A DNA stretch of 64,000 nucleotides from Gordoniibacillus kamchatkensis (GTDB taxonomy: Bacteria > Bacillota > Bacilli > Paenibacillales > NBRC-103111), in contig NZ_JXAK01000001.1 of assembly GCF_000829455.1 (NCBI RefSeq), positions 62,001-126,000 on the forward strand. Direction: 5' to 3'. Numbering within the stretch: position 1 is the first letter of the stretch; every line of letters starts with the position of its first letter. Below, piece by piece: positions 52,810-62,445 of the stretch. The translations under genes and the position numbers were made by a program. Below the pieces are notes generated by a model. That model saw only the letters and a list, made by a program, of their open reading frames with translations, did no database searches and was not told the origin of the DNA.

Positions 52810-54294
52810 TTAGCGCAGCCTCCACGCCATGTCGTTCAGACGCAGTTCGTTCCGGAACGCCAGCGGGTTCGTGTCTTTGTTGATAACGACGTATTCGAGG
52901 CCGGCCATCTCGGCAAAATCATGCAGCTGCTCGGTCGCGACAACGTACGAAAATCCGGTATGGTGCGCACCGCCGGCGCGAATCCACGCTTCGACGCCGT
53001 CCTTCAGGTTCGGCTGCACCCGCCACAGCACGCGCGCCACCGGCAGCTTCGGCATCGGTTGCTGCGGTCCGACGGCTTCCACCTCGTTCACCAGCAAGCG
53101 GAAGCGGCTGCCCAGGTCGATGATCGAGGCGTTAAGCGCCGGTCCGGAGCGTCCGTTAAACACCATGCGCGCCGGGTCCTCCTTGCCGCCGATGCCGAGC
53201 GGATGAACTTCCAGCCGCGGCTTCCCGGCCGCGATCGTCGGACAAATTTCCAGCATGTGCGCGCCAAGCACGAGCTCGTTCTCCGGATCGAGATGGTACG
53301 TGTAATCCTCCATGAAGGAGGTCCCTTCGTTCCCGGCGATAATTTTCATCAGGCGCACAAGCGCGGCCGTCTTCCAATCGCCCTCGCCGCCGAAGCCGTA
53401 GCCTTGCCCCATGAGCCGCTGCACGGCGAGGCCCGGCAGCTGCTTCAAGCCGTGCAAGTCCTCGAATGTCGTCGTGAACGCGCCGAAGCCGCCTTCTTCC
53501 AGGAAGGAGCGCAGCCCGAGCTCGATGCGCGCTTGATAGCGGATCGCTTCAAGCGCGGCATTTTCGCCGGGGGTCGGCAGCTCGTACAGCTCCGCGTACT
53601 CGTCCATGAGGCGGGCGACGTCCGCATCGGAAACGGCGTTCACGCGCTGCACCAGATCGCCGACGCCGTAACCGTTCACCGCCCACCCGAGCCGGAGTTG
53701 CGCTTCGACTTTATCTCCTTCGGTGACGGCCACCTGCCGCATGTTGTCGCCGAAGCGGGCGACCTTGAGGCTGCGGCTCTCGGCAAAAGCGACGGCGGTG
53801 CGCATCCAGCCGCCGATGCGGGCGCGCACAGCTTGGTCTTCCCAATAGCCGACGACGATTTTGCGGGCGACGCCCATGCGCGCGGCGATGAACCCGAACT
53901 CGCGGTCGCCGTGCGCCGCCTGATTCAAATTCATGAAATCCATGTCGATCGTATCCCACGGAATGTCGCGGTTGTACTGCGTCGCCAGGTGAAGCAGCGG
54001 CTTGTGCAGCTGGGCGAGACCGGCGATCCACATTTTGGCCGGAGAGAACGTATGCATCCAGGTCAAGATGCCGGCGCAATCGTCGTCCGCATTCGCCTCC
54101 ACCACGAGGCGGCGAATGGCGTCGGGAGTCGTCAGCACCGGCTTGAACACGATTTCGTATGGGATGGCCGCATCTCCGTTCAGCCCGGCCGTTATGGTGC
54201 GGGAATGGGCCTCGACCTGCTGCAGCGTGTTCGGGCCGTACAAGTGCTGGCTTCCGGTAACGAACCAGAAGCGGTAAGGTTTTATCGCAAGCAT
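52810..54294 (-). CDS. araA: L-arabinose isomerase
   Basis: A 494-residue enzyme converting L-arabinose to L-ribulose with Mn(II). The N-terminus [16 protein letters not shown] is diagnostic; catalytic/metal regions are [20 protein letters not shown] near residue 335 (Glu and His) and [10 protein letters not shown] near residue 447 (His). Normal length. Third gene of the araD-araB-araA order on the minus strand, 16 bases after araB. Confidence 0.96.
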   Translation of the reverse strand: MLAIKPYRFWFVTGSQHLYGPNTLQQVEAHSRTITAGLNGDAAIPYEIVFKPVLTTPDAIRRLVVEANADDDCAGILTWMHTFSPAKMWIAGLAQLHKPLLHLATQYNRDIPWDTIDMDFMNLNQAAHGDREFGFIAARMGVARKIVVGYWEDQAVRARIGGWMRTAVAFAESRSLKVARFGDNMRQVAVTEGDKVEAQLRLGWAVNGYGVGDLVQRVNAVSDADVARLMDEYAELYELPTPGENAALEAIRYQARIELGLRSFLEEGGFGAFTTTFEDLHGLKQLPGLAVQRLMGQGYGFGGEGDWKTAALVRLMKIIAGNEGTSFMEDYTYHLDPENELVLGAHMLEICPTIAAGKPRLEVHPLGIGGKEDPARMVFNGRSGPALNASIIDLGSRFRLLVNEVEAVGPQQPMPKLPVARVLWRVQPNLKDGVEAWIRAGGAHHTGFSYVVATEQLHDFAEMAGLEYVVINKDTNPLAFRNELRLNDMAWRLR

Positions 54295-54310
54295 GAGGGC
54301 ATAAGCTCCT

Positions 54311-56000
54311 TTATGATGGATTGGATTCGTGCGCGGCCTGCTCCTTTAGCGCCTTCAGCCGCTTCATGACGTCGTTCCCGCCGCGCCCGAAGTAGTCGTG
54401 CAGACGGGTGTATTCCTCGTACAGCTTGTCGTAGACGGCCACGTTCTCGGGAATGGGCTTGAACGCCTCTTCCCGCACCCGGCCCATGCGCTGCGCCGCC
54501 TCGACGATCGAGTCGTAGCCGCCCTTCGCCTTGCCCGCCGCCACAGCGCCGAACATCGCCGCGCCGAGCGCCGGCGTCTGCTTCGAATCCGCGATTTTGA
54601 TCTCGCGGTTCGTCACGTCGGCGTATATTTGCATGAGCAGCCGGTTTTTTTGCGGCAGTCCGCCGCAGGCGTACAGCTCTCTGGCGGCGACGCCGCTGGC
54701 GTGGAACGCGTCGACGATTTTGCGCGTGCCGAACGCCGTCGCTTCCAGCAGCGCGCGGTAAATTTCTTCCGGCTTCGTCAGCAGCGTGCAGCCGACGAGC
54801 AGCCCGCTCAAATCGGTATCCACGAGCACCGAGCGGTTGCCGTTCCACCAGTCAAGCGCCAGCAGCCCGGTCTGGCCCGGCTTGTAGGCCGCAGCCCGGC
54901 GCTCCAGCCACTCGTGCACGCTGACGCCGTCTTTTTTCGCCGCTTCCTTCACATAGGCCGGCACCGCTTCCTCCACATACCATTCGAAAATGTCGCCAAC
55001 CGCCGATTGGCCGGCTTCATAGCGAGATAACCCGGAATAATGCCGTCCTCCACGACGCCGCACATGCCTTCGACCCGTTTCTCCTCCGTGCCGAGCAGCA
55101 TATGGCAAATGGACGTGCCCATCGCCATCACCAGCTTGCCCGGGGGCGACGACCGCCCGACGCCCGGCACGGCCGCATGCGCGTCGACGTTGCCGACGGC
55201 CACCGCGGTGCCGGCCTTGAGTCCCGTCAGCGCGGCCATCTCCGCCGTCAGCTCGCCGGCCTTCGTGCCGAGCGGCGCGATCGCGCCGCGCAGCTTCGTC
55301 TCCGTGAGCCGTTCCAGCCGCGGGTCGAGCGCTTTGAAAAACTCCCGGCTCGGGTAGCCTTCGCGCTTATGCCAAATCGCCTTGTAGCCGGCTGTACAGC
55401 TGTTGCGGACGATTGCGCCCGTCATCCGGTACACGACCCAGTCCGTAGCTTCGAGGAACAAATCCGCCCGCTCGTAAATGTCCGGCGCCTCGTTCAAAAT
55501 TTGCCACGCTTTGGCGATCATCCACTCCGACGAAATTTTGCCGCCGTACCTCGGCAGGAACGCTTCGCCGCGCGCCGCCGCGAGCTCGTTGATGCGATTC
55601 GCCTCGTCCTGAGCCGCATGGTGCTTCCACAGCTTGACCCAGCTGTGCGGATTCCGCTTGTACTCCGGCAGCAGGCAAAGCGGAGTGCGGCGGCATCGAC
55701 CGGCAGCATCGTGCATGCCGTAAAATCGATGCCGACGCCGATCACGTCCGCCGGATCGACGGCAGCCATGCGCAGCACCTCCGGCACGGAGCGGCGCAGC
55801 ACCTCAATGTAGTCGCCCGGATGCTGCAGCGCCCAGTCGTGCTCCAGCTTCACGCCGCTATCCGGCAGCTGCTCGTCGATGACTCCGTACGGATATGGCG
55901 TGACGTGGTCCGCCAGCTCCGCGCCGTTGTCCAGGTCGACCAGCACCGCCCGCCCCGACTGGGTGCCGTAATCGATGCCGATCGCGTATTTGTTCGTCAT
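54311..56000 (-). pseudogene. araB: L-ribulokinase AraB, two frameshifts
   Basis: Three frames join into a FGGY-family kinase of about 563 residues. The N-terminus [19 protein letters not shown] and [16 protein letters not shown] are in the first frame, [20 protein letters not shown] through [17 protein letters not shown] and [10 protein letters not shown]-like [11 protein letters not shown] in the second, and [20 protein letters not shown] to [20 protein letters not shown] in the third. Breaks near 55690 (one G lost) and 55036 (one G lost). All catalytic regions survive in frame, so it is most likely functional in the organism. Phosphorylates L-ribulose. Confidence 0.88.
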
Positions 56001-56018
56001 AAAGGCCCGCTCCTTTCC

Positions 56019-56723
56019 TTAATTCGTTCCGGTCTGGCCGTAATACGCGTTCGCCCCGTGCTTGCGCAAAAAATGGCGGTCGAGCAAAGCCTGATCCATC
56101 GGCCGGAGGTCCGGGTTCAGCGCATACGCCCGGTGCCCGATCTTGGCCACTTCCTCCAGCACGACCGCGTTGTGCACGGCGTTATGCGCATCTTTGCCCC
56201 ACGCGAACGGGGCGTGGCCGTGTACCAGCACGCCGGGCACCTGGAGCGGATCGAGCCCCCGCTCGCGGAACGTCTCGACAATAACGCTGCCGGTCTCGCG
56301 CTCGTAAGCACCTTCGATTTCCTGCCGCGTCATCGGCCTCGTGCAGGGAACCTCGCCGTAAAAATAATCGGCGTGCGTCGTGCCGAGCGCCGGAATGCCC
56401 CGTCCCGCCTGCGCCCAGCTCGTCGCCCACGGCGAATGCGTATGCACGATGCCGCCGATGTACGGAAACGAGCGGTACAGCATCACGTGCGTCGGGGTAT
56501 CCGACGACGGCTTCAGCCGGCCATCGACCACTTCGCCCTCCAGGTTGACGACAACCAGATCGCCCCGCTTCAGCTCCTCGTAAGGAACGCCGCTCGGTTT
56601 AATGACGACGAGTCCCCGCTCGCGGTCGATGCCGCTGACGTTCCCCCACGTAAACGTCACCATCCGGTAACGAGGCAAATCCAGGTTCGCTGCCAGCACT
56701 TCCTCCTTCAACCGTTCCAGCAA
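56019..56723 (-). CDS. araD: L-ribulose-5-phosphate 4-epimerase
   Basis: A 234-residue class II aldolase-fold epimerase that yields D-xylulose 5-phosphate. The zinc ligands are in [14 protein letters not shown] (two His) and [14 protein letters not shown]; the core begins [17 protein letters not shown] choose TTG 56723 (LLERLKEEV), which has GGGGAGG 7 bases upstream and gives the usual family length; the upstream ATG at 56786 lies within the AraR box. First gene of araDBA. Confidence 0.9.
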   Translation of the reverse strand: MLERLKEEVLAANLDLPRYRMVTFTWGNVSGIDRERGLVVIKPSGVPYEELKRGDLVVVNLEGEVVDGRLKPSSDTPTHVMLYRSFPYIGGIVHTHSPWATSWAQAGRGIPALGTTHADYFYGEVPCTRPMTRQEIEGAYERETGSVIVETFRERGLDPLQVPGVLVHGHAPFAWGKDAHNAVHNAVVLEEVAKIGHRAYALNPDLRPMDQALLDRHFLRKHGANAYYGQTGTN

Positions 56724-56765
56724 ATCGCCATCCTCCCCTTCCTCGCAATCGAATCGTTCCCCCTC

Positions 56766-56788
56766 ATTATAAACTTGTACGTACATTT
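56766..56788 (-). promoter_or_regulatory. araDBA promoter -10 and AraR operator
   Basis: The sequence ACTTGTACGTACATTT (56773-56788) fits the AraR operator consensus ATTTGTACGTACAAAT. On the minus strand it is followed at once by TATAAT (56766-56771), so bound AraR would block RNA polymerase; L-arabinose would release it. Confidence 0.75.
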
Positions 56789-56804
56789 AATCTATATGCT
56801 GCTG

Positions 56805-56852
56805 AAAATAAAATAGACCTGTACACACAAGTTCGGTGTACAGGTCTATTTT
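56805..56852 (-). terminator. Terminator after araR
   Basis: AAATAGACCTGTACAC and GTGTACAGGTCTATTT form a long perfect stem; on the minus strand TTTTATTTTC follows. It insulates araR from araDBA. Confidence 0.8.
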
Positions 56853-56868
56853 GTGCAGGATACAGGGG

Positions 56869-57972
56869 TTACGGCTGCCCGTACGCCTGCGTCGATTCCC
56901 TTACGATCAGCTCGGGCGCGTATACCGTATCCGATGCGGCTCCCGGACCGCCGGCCATTAGCGCAGCCAGCGTCTCCACCGCCTTTACGCCGAGCTCCGT
57001 TTTCGGGTGCGACAGCGTCGTCAGCTTGATCTCCGTCGCCGTCGCCAGCGGCGAATCGTCGAAGCCGACGACCGACAGATCGCGGGGCACGTGCAGTCCG
57101 GCCTGGCGCACCGCCTCCAGCAGCGTCACCGCCAGCTCGTCGTTATAGCAGACGACCGCCGTCGGCCGCTGCTCCTGCCGCAGCATCGCTAGCGCCGCCT
57201 CGTAAGGCTTCGTCCGCTTTTCCCCGGTATGATAATGGACGACGGCGGCCGGCTCCAGCGGCACTTCATATTGCCGATGCGCGCGCAGGAACCCGCGCAG
57301 CCGGTTCACGCCCTGCAGGTCGTCGGCTTTGAAAAATCCGGCGATGCGCCGGTGGCCGAGACGGATCAAATGCTCGGCGGCGAGGAAGCCGCCCAGCTCG
57401 TCGTCCAGCTTCACGCACGGGACACCCAGCTCCGGATACCGCTCGTTGATCATGACGACCGGAATGCCGCGGTATTGCAGCGTCAAATAATGATGCAGGT
57501 TCGGATTGCCCAGCGCGCTGCGGGTCGGCTCCACGATGAGGCCGGCGATCGGTTGACTGAGCATCATGGTCAGGCTGTCCGTTTCTTTATCCTTGTCGTT
57601 GTCCGTGCTGGACAGCAGGAGGCCGTACCCTTTGCCGCGCAGCGCCGACTCGGCGCCGCGGACGATATGCGGGAATATATAGTCGGAGATGTACGTCGTA
57701 ATCATGCCGACGGTTTGCAGCTCCGGGCGGGCCCCGCCGCCGGCGCCGCGCTGCGGCGAAACGAACGTGCCCTTGCCCTGCACGCGGTACAGCCACCCTT
57801 CCTGCTCCAGCTCGCCCAGCGTCTGGCGCACGGTTTGCCGGCTCATGGCAAACTTGGCGGCGATTTCGTGCTCCGAAGGCATTTGCTCGCCCTGCTTCAG
57901 CTGGCCCGACTCCAGCCAAGTCATAATTTCTTGCTTCAATTGCCGGTATTTCGGCACAGCTTTGTCTGTCAT
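56869..57972 (-). CDS. araR: Arabinose operon repressor AraR (GntR HTH + LacI-type sensor)
   Basis: A 367-residue regulator with an N-terminal GntR-type wHTH (PKYRQLKQEIMTWLESGQLK, then PSEHEIAAKFAMSRQTVRQT) and a C-terminal LacI/periplasmic-binding sensor (VGMITTYISDYIFPHIVRG near residue 85, VVGFDDSPLATATE near residue 290). This chimaeric form is AraR. It lies upstream of araDBA on the same strand behind a terminator. AraR-like boxes stand upstream of both units, pointing to autoregulation. Confidence 0.95.
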   Translation of the reverse strand: MTDKAVPKYRQLKQEIMTWLESGQLKQGEQMPSEHEIAAKFAMSRQTVRQTLGELEQEGWLYRVQGKGTFVSPQRGAGGGARPELQTVGMITTYISDYIFPHIVRGAESALRGKGYGLLLSSTDNDKDKETDSLTMMLSQPIAGLIVEPTRSALGNPNLHHYLTLQYRGIPVVMINERYPELGVPCVKLDDELGGFLAAEHLIRLGHRRIAGFFKADDLQGVNRLRGFLRAHRQYEVPLEPAAVVHYHTGEKRTKPYEAALAMLRQEQRPTAVVCYNDELAVTLLEAVRQAGLHVPRDLSVVGFDDSPLATATEIKLTTLSHPKTELGVKAVETLAALMAGGPGAASDTVYAPELIVRESTQAYGQP

Positions 57973-58002
57973 CGTCCACCTCTGCTATCTGTCAATATAT
58001 CC

Positions 58003-58033
58003 AGTATACCACAAGCATCTTGTATGTACATCT
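58003..58033 (-). promoter_or_regulatory. araR promoter with AraR-like operator
   Basis: TCTTGTATGTACATCT (58018-58033) is a slightly degenerate AraR box. On the minus strand it overlaps a possible -35 (TGTACA) ahead of TGTGGTATACT, an extended -10 at 58003-58008. Confidence 0.6.
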
Positions 58034-58132
58034 CGCGCCGCTGCGCAAGTTCGGCAAAAGGTGGACAACTGCGCGAAAAACAGTTACAGTCTGTTTATAG
58101 AATAGAGAGACCATTACCGGGAGGGATAAACG

Positions 58133-58477
58133 ATGCAACCTATCGCCCCGCAAGCTGTTCAGCGCATCCTTCAGGGGCTGAAGGATCAGGACATATACGT
58201 ATGCCTGGAAATGACGACGGGCGCCTACGCCGCCCATCGCGACAGCTCGAAAATGACCGCGGCCACGTTCGTCAGCAACGGCCGCATCCGCTTCTCGCAA
58301 GGCTCCATCGCCGGCAGCGGACCGTACCGCGTCGGGCTTAAGACGGAGACCGGCTGGGTATATGCCGAAGGCCTTACGCATTGGGACGAATCCGAAGCCG
58401 AGCGGCTCATTCTTGCCGGCCACGACAGCGACGGCAAGCTTGTCGTCGGCCTCATGCTCGGCAAAACGCCGTTCTGA
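58133..58477 (+). CDS. yojF: YojF family protein (DUF1806)
   Basis: A 114-residue protein matching YojF: ILQGLKDQDIYVCLEMTTGAY, then FVSNGRIRFSQGSIAGSGPY and YAEGLTHWDESEAERLILAG. It always lies next to bshB2 (yojG) in Bacilli and is thought to take part in bacillithiol metabolism, without direct evidence of function. ATG 58133 has GGGAGGGA upstream; the bshB2 start is 26 bases after its stop. Confidence 0.9.
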   Translation: MQPIAPQAVQRILQGLKDQDIYVCLEMTTGAYAAHRDSSKMTAATFVSNGRIRFSQGSIAGSGPYRVGLKTETGWVYAEGLTHWDESEAERLILAGHDSDGKLVVGLMLGKTPF

Positions 58478-58503
58478 ACGCATTGTACAAGGAGGGAAGC
58501 AAT

Positions 58504-59157
58504 ATGGAACGACAAAGACACGTGCTCGTCGTGCTGCCCCATCCCGATGACGAGTCGGGCCGGGCCGGCACGCTGGCCTCGTATATTGATCAAGGCACAC
58601 CGGTTACTTACGTATGTTTGACACTCGGAGAAATGGGACGCAGCATGGGGAATCCTCCGTTCGCGAACAGGGTGACGCTGCCCGCCATCCGCCAAAAGGA
58701 GCTGGAAGCGTCGTGCCGCAGCATCGGCATCACCGATCTGCGCATGTTCGGGCTGCATGACAAGACGGTCGAATTCGAAGACCAGGACGCGCTTGACGCT
58801 CGCCTTCGCGCGGTTATCGACGAAGTGAAGCCGTCGCTGATCATTACGTTTTACCCCGGCTACAGCGTTCATCCTGACCATGACGCGACCGGCGCCGCCG
58901 TGATCCGCACAGTAGGGCGCATGCCTGCTGCGGACAGACCGGCCGTGCACTGCGTCGCCTTTGCCAAAGGCTGCGAAGAAGTGCTCGGCCCGCCGGACGT
59001 CGTGAACGACGTAAGCGGCTATTTGCAGCAAAAATGGGGCTCCTTCCAGGCGCACCGCTCGCAATTCGCCATGTTTTTCGGCAACCAGTCGCTGCAGGAC
59101 AAAGAAGTGCAGGAGCGGCTTCGCACGGAGTCGTTTTGGACTTATCGGTTCGAATAA
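58504..59157 (+). CDS. bshB2: Bacillithiol biosynthesis deacetylase BshB2
   Basis: A 217-residue LmbE-like zinc deacetylase that removes the acetyl group from GlcNAc-malate. The zinc motif PHPDDESGRAGT at residues 13-24 and the later YSVHPDHDATG (near residue 121) carry the ligands. Start ATG 58504 has AGGAGGG upstream. It pairs with yojF as in B. subtilis and provides step two after BshA at 18485; bshC is not in the window. Confidence 0.93.
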   Translation: MERQRHVLVVLPHPDDESGRAGTLASYIDQGTPVTYVCLTLGEMGRSMGNPPFANRVTLPAIRQKELEASCRSIGITDLRMFGLHDKTVEFEDQDALDARLRAVIDEVKPSLIITFYPGYSVHPDHDATGAAVIRTVGRMPAADRPAVHCVAFAKGCEEVLGPPDVVNDVSGYLQQKWGSFQAHRSQFAMFFGNQSLQDKEVQERLRTESFWTYRFE

Positions 59158-59196
59158 CGGCCGTGAAACGATCCGTATAAAACGATCTTCTCGCTC

Positions 59197-59225
59197 TTGC
59201 GCGGCTAGAGTTACGATGATATGCT
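59197..59225 (+). promoter_or_regulatory. Possible promoter of the locus B antisense RNA
   Basis: TTGCGC, 17-base spacer, TATGCT, immediately upstream of the conserved antisense block at 59238. Confidence 0.4.
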
Positions 59226-59231
59226 TATATT

Positions 59232-59358
59232 AACAAAGAGACGGTGCGCCAACACCGTCCCCTGCATACAGACTTGGCGGATAACTCCTCCGAGTCGGAA
59301 CTCGACAACAGTAACCCGTCTGGCGGTCAACCAGTGACGGGTTACTTCCGTTTTACGT
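59232..59358 (+). ncRNA. Putative antisense RNA (RatA-like antitoxin), locus B
   Basis: The plus strand carries the 40-base block shared with locus A (59238-59277), then the hairpin GTAACCCGTC / GACGGGTTAC (59311-59345) followed by TTCCGTTTTACG, a terminator in this direction. Its 3' end overlaps the 3' end of the toxin ORF at 59342. Confidence 0.55.
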
Positions 59359-59422
59359 AGGTCAGCAGCGCCAGAACAAACATTCCGAACGCGATCACTT
59401 CGACGAACGTGAAGTTATGCAT
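59342..59422 (-). CDS. Putative holin-like type I toxin (TxpA/Hol_Tox type), locus B
   Basis: A 26-residue peptide on the minus strand: ATG 59422 (AAAGGGGT upstream), beginning MHNFTFVEVIAFGMF and ending LALLTYVKRK. One membrane helix plus a basic end, homologous to the locus A peptide. The TAA stop lies inside the hairpin GTAACCCGTC/GACGGGTTAC. Further along the minus strand GACGGTG-TTGGCG-CACCGTC followed by TCTTTGTT forms a terminator for the toxin mRNA. The convergent antisense RNA overlaps this 3' region, as in txpA/ratA. Confidence 0.72.
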   Translation of the reverse strand: MHNFTFVEVIAFGMFVLALLTYVKRK

Positions 59423-59498
59423 AGGCATACCCCTTTTCCGGAGGAGCCTATCCCGCACAAGTTGAGCTGTATACAAAGCTAGTATATTAAAATTTGGA

Positions 59499-59526
59499 AG
59501 AGTCGCCTATGTGCGGCTCTTTTTGA
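59499..59526 (+). terminator. Terminator after the bshB2/antisense region
   Basis: AAGAGTCGCC and GTGCGGCTCTT pair imperfectly around TAT and are followed by TTTTTG. Confidence 0.55.
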
Positions 59527-59597
59527 ATTTGCGTTGAGACGGTCCGTCAAGTGCCATGCTGCTCGAACCGCCCAGCCGCTCCGAACAAGCCTCCGGC

Positions 59598-60554
59598 TCA
59601 AATTTCCAGCTTCCCGCCATCCATAATTTTCCTGCCGTCGATGTACACGTCCGGACTTGTCACCACACCGTCGATATGGACGCCGGCTGCCACCGTGCCG
59701 CCGAACGTATTGTTGCTGCCGAAGGCGACGTGGATCGTGCCGTACACTTTCTCATCCTCGAGAACGACGCCGGTAATTCTCGCTTTATCGTTCGTGCCGA
59801 TGCCGAACTCCCCGAGCAGCCGTCCGTCGCCTTCGCCGAGCGCATTCAGCAGCCAATCCGCCGCCTCGCCTTCGGCTTGGACAATCCGTCCTTGCTCCAC
59901 AGTCAGCAAGAGCGGCGAGCTTACTTTTCCGTAGTTGGCCAGCGAGCCGTCGATCAGAATTCGGCCTTCCGCCGATCCTTCCAGCGGCGCGATGTACCCT
60001 TCCCCGGACGGCAGGTTGCCGGATTCCCCCGGATTCAGGTATACCCCGGTGCTCGGTACGCCGCGTCTGCCGTCGATCGAGAACGTCAGGGCGTGCCCGC
60101 CTTTCTCGATGCGGACTTGCTTGCCTTGCGTCAGCATGCCGGTTACTTTCTCGGTCAGCTCCTTGACCCGGGAATAATCGGCGGCGATTGCGCCTTCCAG
60201 AAACATGTCCTCCGTTATGCCCGGCATGGTGGCCAAGCGGGCGCCTGCGGCGGCCGCCGTTTTGCGCGCCTGCGTATGGGTCAGCGAATGTTCGGTGATG
60301 CACAGCACGACCTGCGAAGCGGCCATCGCCGCGGCGATCGGTGCAGGCGGCTCCTGGCCGGAGCGCTCCCTCTCCTTCATCACGGCAAGCATCGCTTCCG
60401 CTCCAATGCTTTGGCCGGCCGCGTACACCGACTCGGCCAGCTCCTTCTTGGCGTCGTCGGCGACGATGAGGAACGTTTCGCCGGCCTTCAGGCCGAGACA
60501 GTTTTGCAATACGTTTTTACTGATTTCGACGAGCTGCCGGTTCATCTGCTTCAC
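59598..60554 (-). CDS. M29-family (AmpS-like) aminopeptidase
   Basis: A 318-residue protein resembling the N-terminal and catalytic parts of M29 thermophilic aminopeptidases and related leucyl aminopeptidase-like proteins: KNVLQNCLGLKAGETFLIVADD at the start, FSIDGRRGVPSTGVYLNPGE near residue 160, LLGEFGIGTNDKA near residue 248 (Glu) and YGTIHVAFGSNNTFGG near residue 272 (His). Shorter than canonical M29 enzymes (about 410). Cobalt/zinc-dependent removal of N-terminal residues is likely. Last gene of the cluster with AroM, DUF1177, DUF917 and OPT, but separated from AroM by a palindromic repeat. Confidence 0.8.
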   Translation of the reverse strand: MKQMNRQLVEISKNVLQNCLGLKAGETFLIVADDAKKELAESVYAAGQSIGAEAMLAVMKERERSGQEPPAPIAAAMAASQVVLCITEHSLTHTQARKTAAAAGARLATMPGITEDMFLEGAIAADYSRVKELTEKVTGMLTQGKQVRIEKGGHALTFSIDGRRGVPSTGVYLNPGESGNLPSGEGYIAPLEGSAEGRILIDGSLANYGKVSSPLLLTVEQGRIVQAEGEAADWLLNALGEGDGRLLGEFGIGTNDKARITGVVLEDEKVYGTIHVAFGSNNTFGGTVAAGVHIDGVVTSPDVYIDGRKIMDGGKLEI

Positions 60555-60575
60555 CTATCCTATCGAATTCGGAAG

Positions 60576-60747
60576 TTCCGGTTGCCCGAGAAAGGCGGGG
60601 CGGAGGATGGAAATGTGGGTCGGAGAGCGCCTTTGAACTCGTGTTCCAACCTTACATTCCAATTCATTGGACACGAGTTCAATGAAGCCGGAGACCCACA
60701 TTTCCAATCCGGCAGCGCAGCCATACTTTCCCGGGCAACCTGGAAGT
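60576..60747. repeat. Palindromic repeat element, copy 2 (about 172 bp)
   Basis: Bounded by GGTTGCCCGAGAAAG and CTTTCCCGGGCAACC. Inside are GGAAATGTGGGTC / GACCCACATTTCC and GAACTCGTGTTCC / GGACACGAGTTC. It aligns with the reverse complement of 11200-11376 over its full length. Relative to copy 1, a C-G pair in the outer stem is T-A, so pairing is kept. Sits between two same-strand genes. Confidence 0.85.
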
Positions 60748-60757
60748 ACCGCTTCTA

Positions 60758-61429
60758 TTAAATCATTTCGGACACCAGTTTGGCCATAAGCGCGTTGGAG
60801 AGGATGACCGGCTTGCCGCTGATCCTGCGCACAAGCTCGCGCGCCTCCTCCGTATAGCCCATGCAGTCCAGCAAAATCAAGTCGGCCTTGTCCTTCAATT
60901 CGTTCGCCGCTCGATGAAAATTATCTTCGTCGTTCTTATACGGCGACGCAACCCCGAACACCGGATTCATGCCGAGCGGGGAGTATTTCGGCTTCAAATT
61001 GTCCGTCTGCTCCGGAAGCGGCACCATGACGCCGAGGCGGCGTCCGCCCGCCATTGCCTTGACCGCAGGCGGAATGATCAAATCCGGCTCGATCAGATGG
61101 GCCGTATTCGTCTTCAGCCCCGGAAACACGCCCGTGCACAGAAGCAAAATATGGCGAATTCCCGCGTCCTCCAGCTCATGGATTTTTGTCTGCAGGATCG
61201 GCTGAATTTTCTCGCGCGAAAATACGGCCGATTCGCCTGTCGTAAGGCGCGACGTCAGGACATAATCCCCGGGCTCGGGGGCCAGATTCGCCGCAATGTA
61301 TGCCTTGGTAAGTCCATCCAGCACGCCGGCTTGAACCAGTTCGGCGCGGCCCTCCAAATATCGCTCGATGATCGGTGCCACATCCGTTCGGGGCGCCTGG
61401 CCAATCGTAATCATACCCAAACGTTCCAC
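60758..61429 (-). CDS. AroM family protein
   Basis: A 223-residue protein with the AroM hallmarks: LGMITIGQAPRTDVAPIIE at the N-terminus, HILLLCTGVFPGL near residue 95 and ADLILLDCMGYTEEAREL near residue 180. AroM belongs to the Asp/Glu/hydantoin racemase superfamily; the two Cys (in LLCTG and LLDCMG) lie where racemases have catalytic Cys. The activity is unproven. It is next to DUF1177, DUF917 and OPT genes, a grouping that recurs in bacteria. Confidence 0.9.
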   Translation of the reverse strand: MERLGMITIGQAPRTDVAPIIERYLEGRAELVQAGVLDGLTKAYIAANLAPEPGDYVLTSRLTTGESAVFSREKIQPILQTKIHELEDAGIRHILLLCTGVFPGLKTNTAHLIEPDLIIPPAVKAMAGGRRLGVMVPLPEQTDNLKPKYSPLGMNPVFGVASPYKNDEDNFHRAANELKDKADLILLDCMGYTEEARELVRRISGKPVILSNALMAKLVSEMI

Positions 61430-61473
61430 TCCGCATTCCTCCAGTCGGAACCGGGATGAAAAACTCCCGGCGC

Positions 61474-62420
61474 TTAAGCGCGCGGGGAGTTTTCGCCGCC
61501 GGTCTGCAAAATTTTCATGGAGCCGTACAGCTTGACCATGCGTTCGAATTCGTCCTTATCGTAAAAATGGGCGGTGCCGCCGGTAAATTCCTTCGCCACT
61601 TCTATGGAGAAACGAACGGCGGAAGCGATGTCGATCTCGTGGCTGGCGCCCGTTCCGCAGCCCGGCACGGCCGATTGAGCGGTAACGGCGACGCCGACGA
61701 CAGGAGCGTCGGTAGCTACGCACGGCTGCAAAATGGAGTTGATATGATACAAGTCGTTGCCGTACGGCGTAATGTCCTGCATCGTGATCGGGAATGTGAC
61801 GGCCAGCCGGCCTGTCGCCATTTCCATAATGCGCACCAGATCCTCGCTGACGCGAAGGATGTAGCCTTCCTTCACGGTCGGCGAGATGGCAATGCCTTTC
61901 TGGTTGATGATGCGGTTGCCTTTTGTCGTGTCATGGACAGAATCGCTTCCATCTCCGGCGTCACTTCATGATTGTTCATCGTCAAAATATCGACCGGCGA
62001 ATCCATGAAGTCCACCGGTTCGTGCGGGCGGGTCGGCGCATCCGGGCAAATGTGCGTGCTGACGATGACGTCTCCTTTCAAGACGTCGCCCTTCGTCTGC
62101 ATGTCCGCCAGCTTGAGCGCCGCGGCAACGGCGGCTACCGCGCCGTCGGCGTCGGATACGATGCCGATTCGGCTCGGGCGGGCGCCGATGCCGCCGAGAC
62201 GGCCGATGATGCCGAGAGTCGGGGCGCTGCCGCCCTTGCTCTTGCCTTCCGTTCCGTGAATGACGATTTTGACGAAGTCGGTGCTGCCTTTTTCTCCTGT
62301 CACTTTGTTTACGGTAATGGATACGTTCGGATAAGCGGCGAACAGCTCCATGATTTTTTCCCCGTTAACGTAGGCGCTGTCCATCGCTTCCAGCACGGTC
62401 ATGGTTTGTTTCAGTGTCAT
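61474..62420 (-). pseudogene. DUF1177 family protein, one frameshift
   Basis: The first frame runs from ATG 62420 (GGAGGCAGAGAG upstream): LKQTMTVLEAMDSAYVNGEK, IGRLGGIGARPSRIGIVSDADG near residue 78 and HEVTPEMEAILSM. Near 61930 one G is missing; restoring it gives MDTTKGNRIINQKGIAISPT, and the second frame goes on EGYILRVSEDLVRIMEMATG to the stop at 61474. The restored protein is about 315 residues. Function unknown; peptidase-like roles are sometimes suggested because of the DUF917/OPT neighbours. Confidence 0.87.
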
Positions 62421-62445
62421 TTCTCTCTGCCTCCATCCCAATTTG

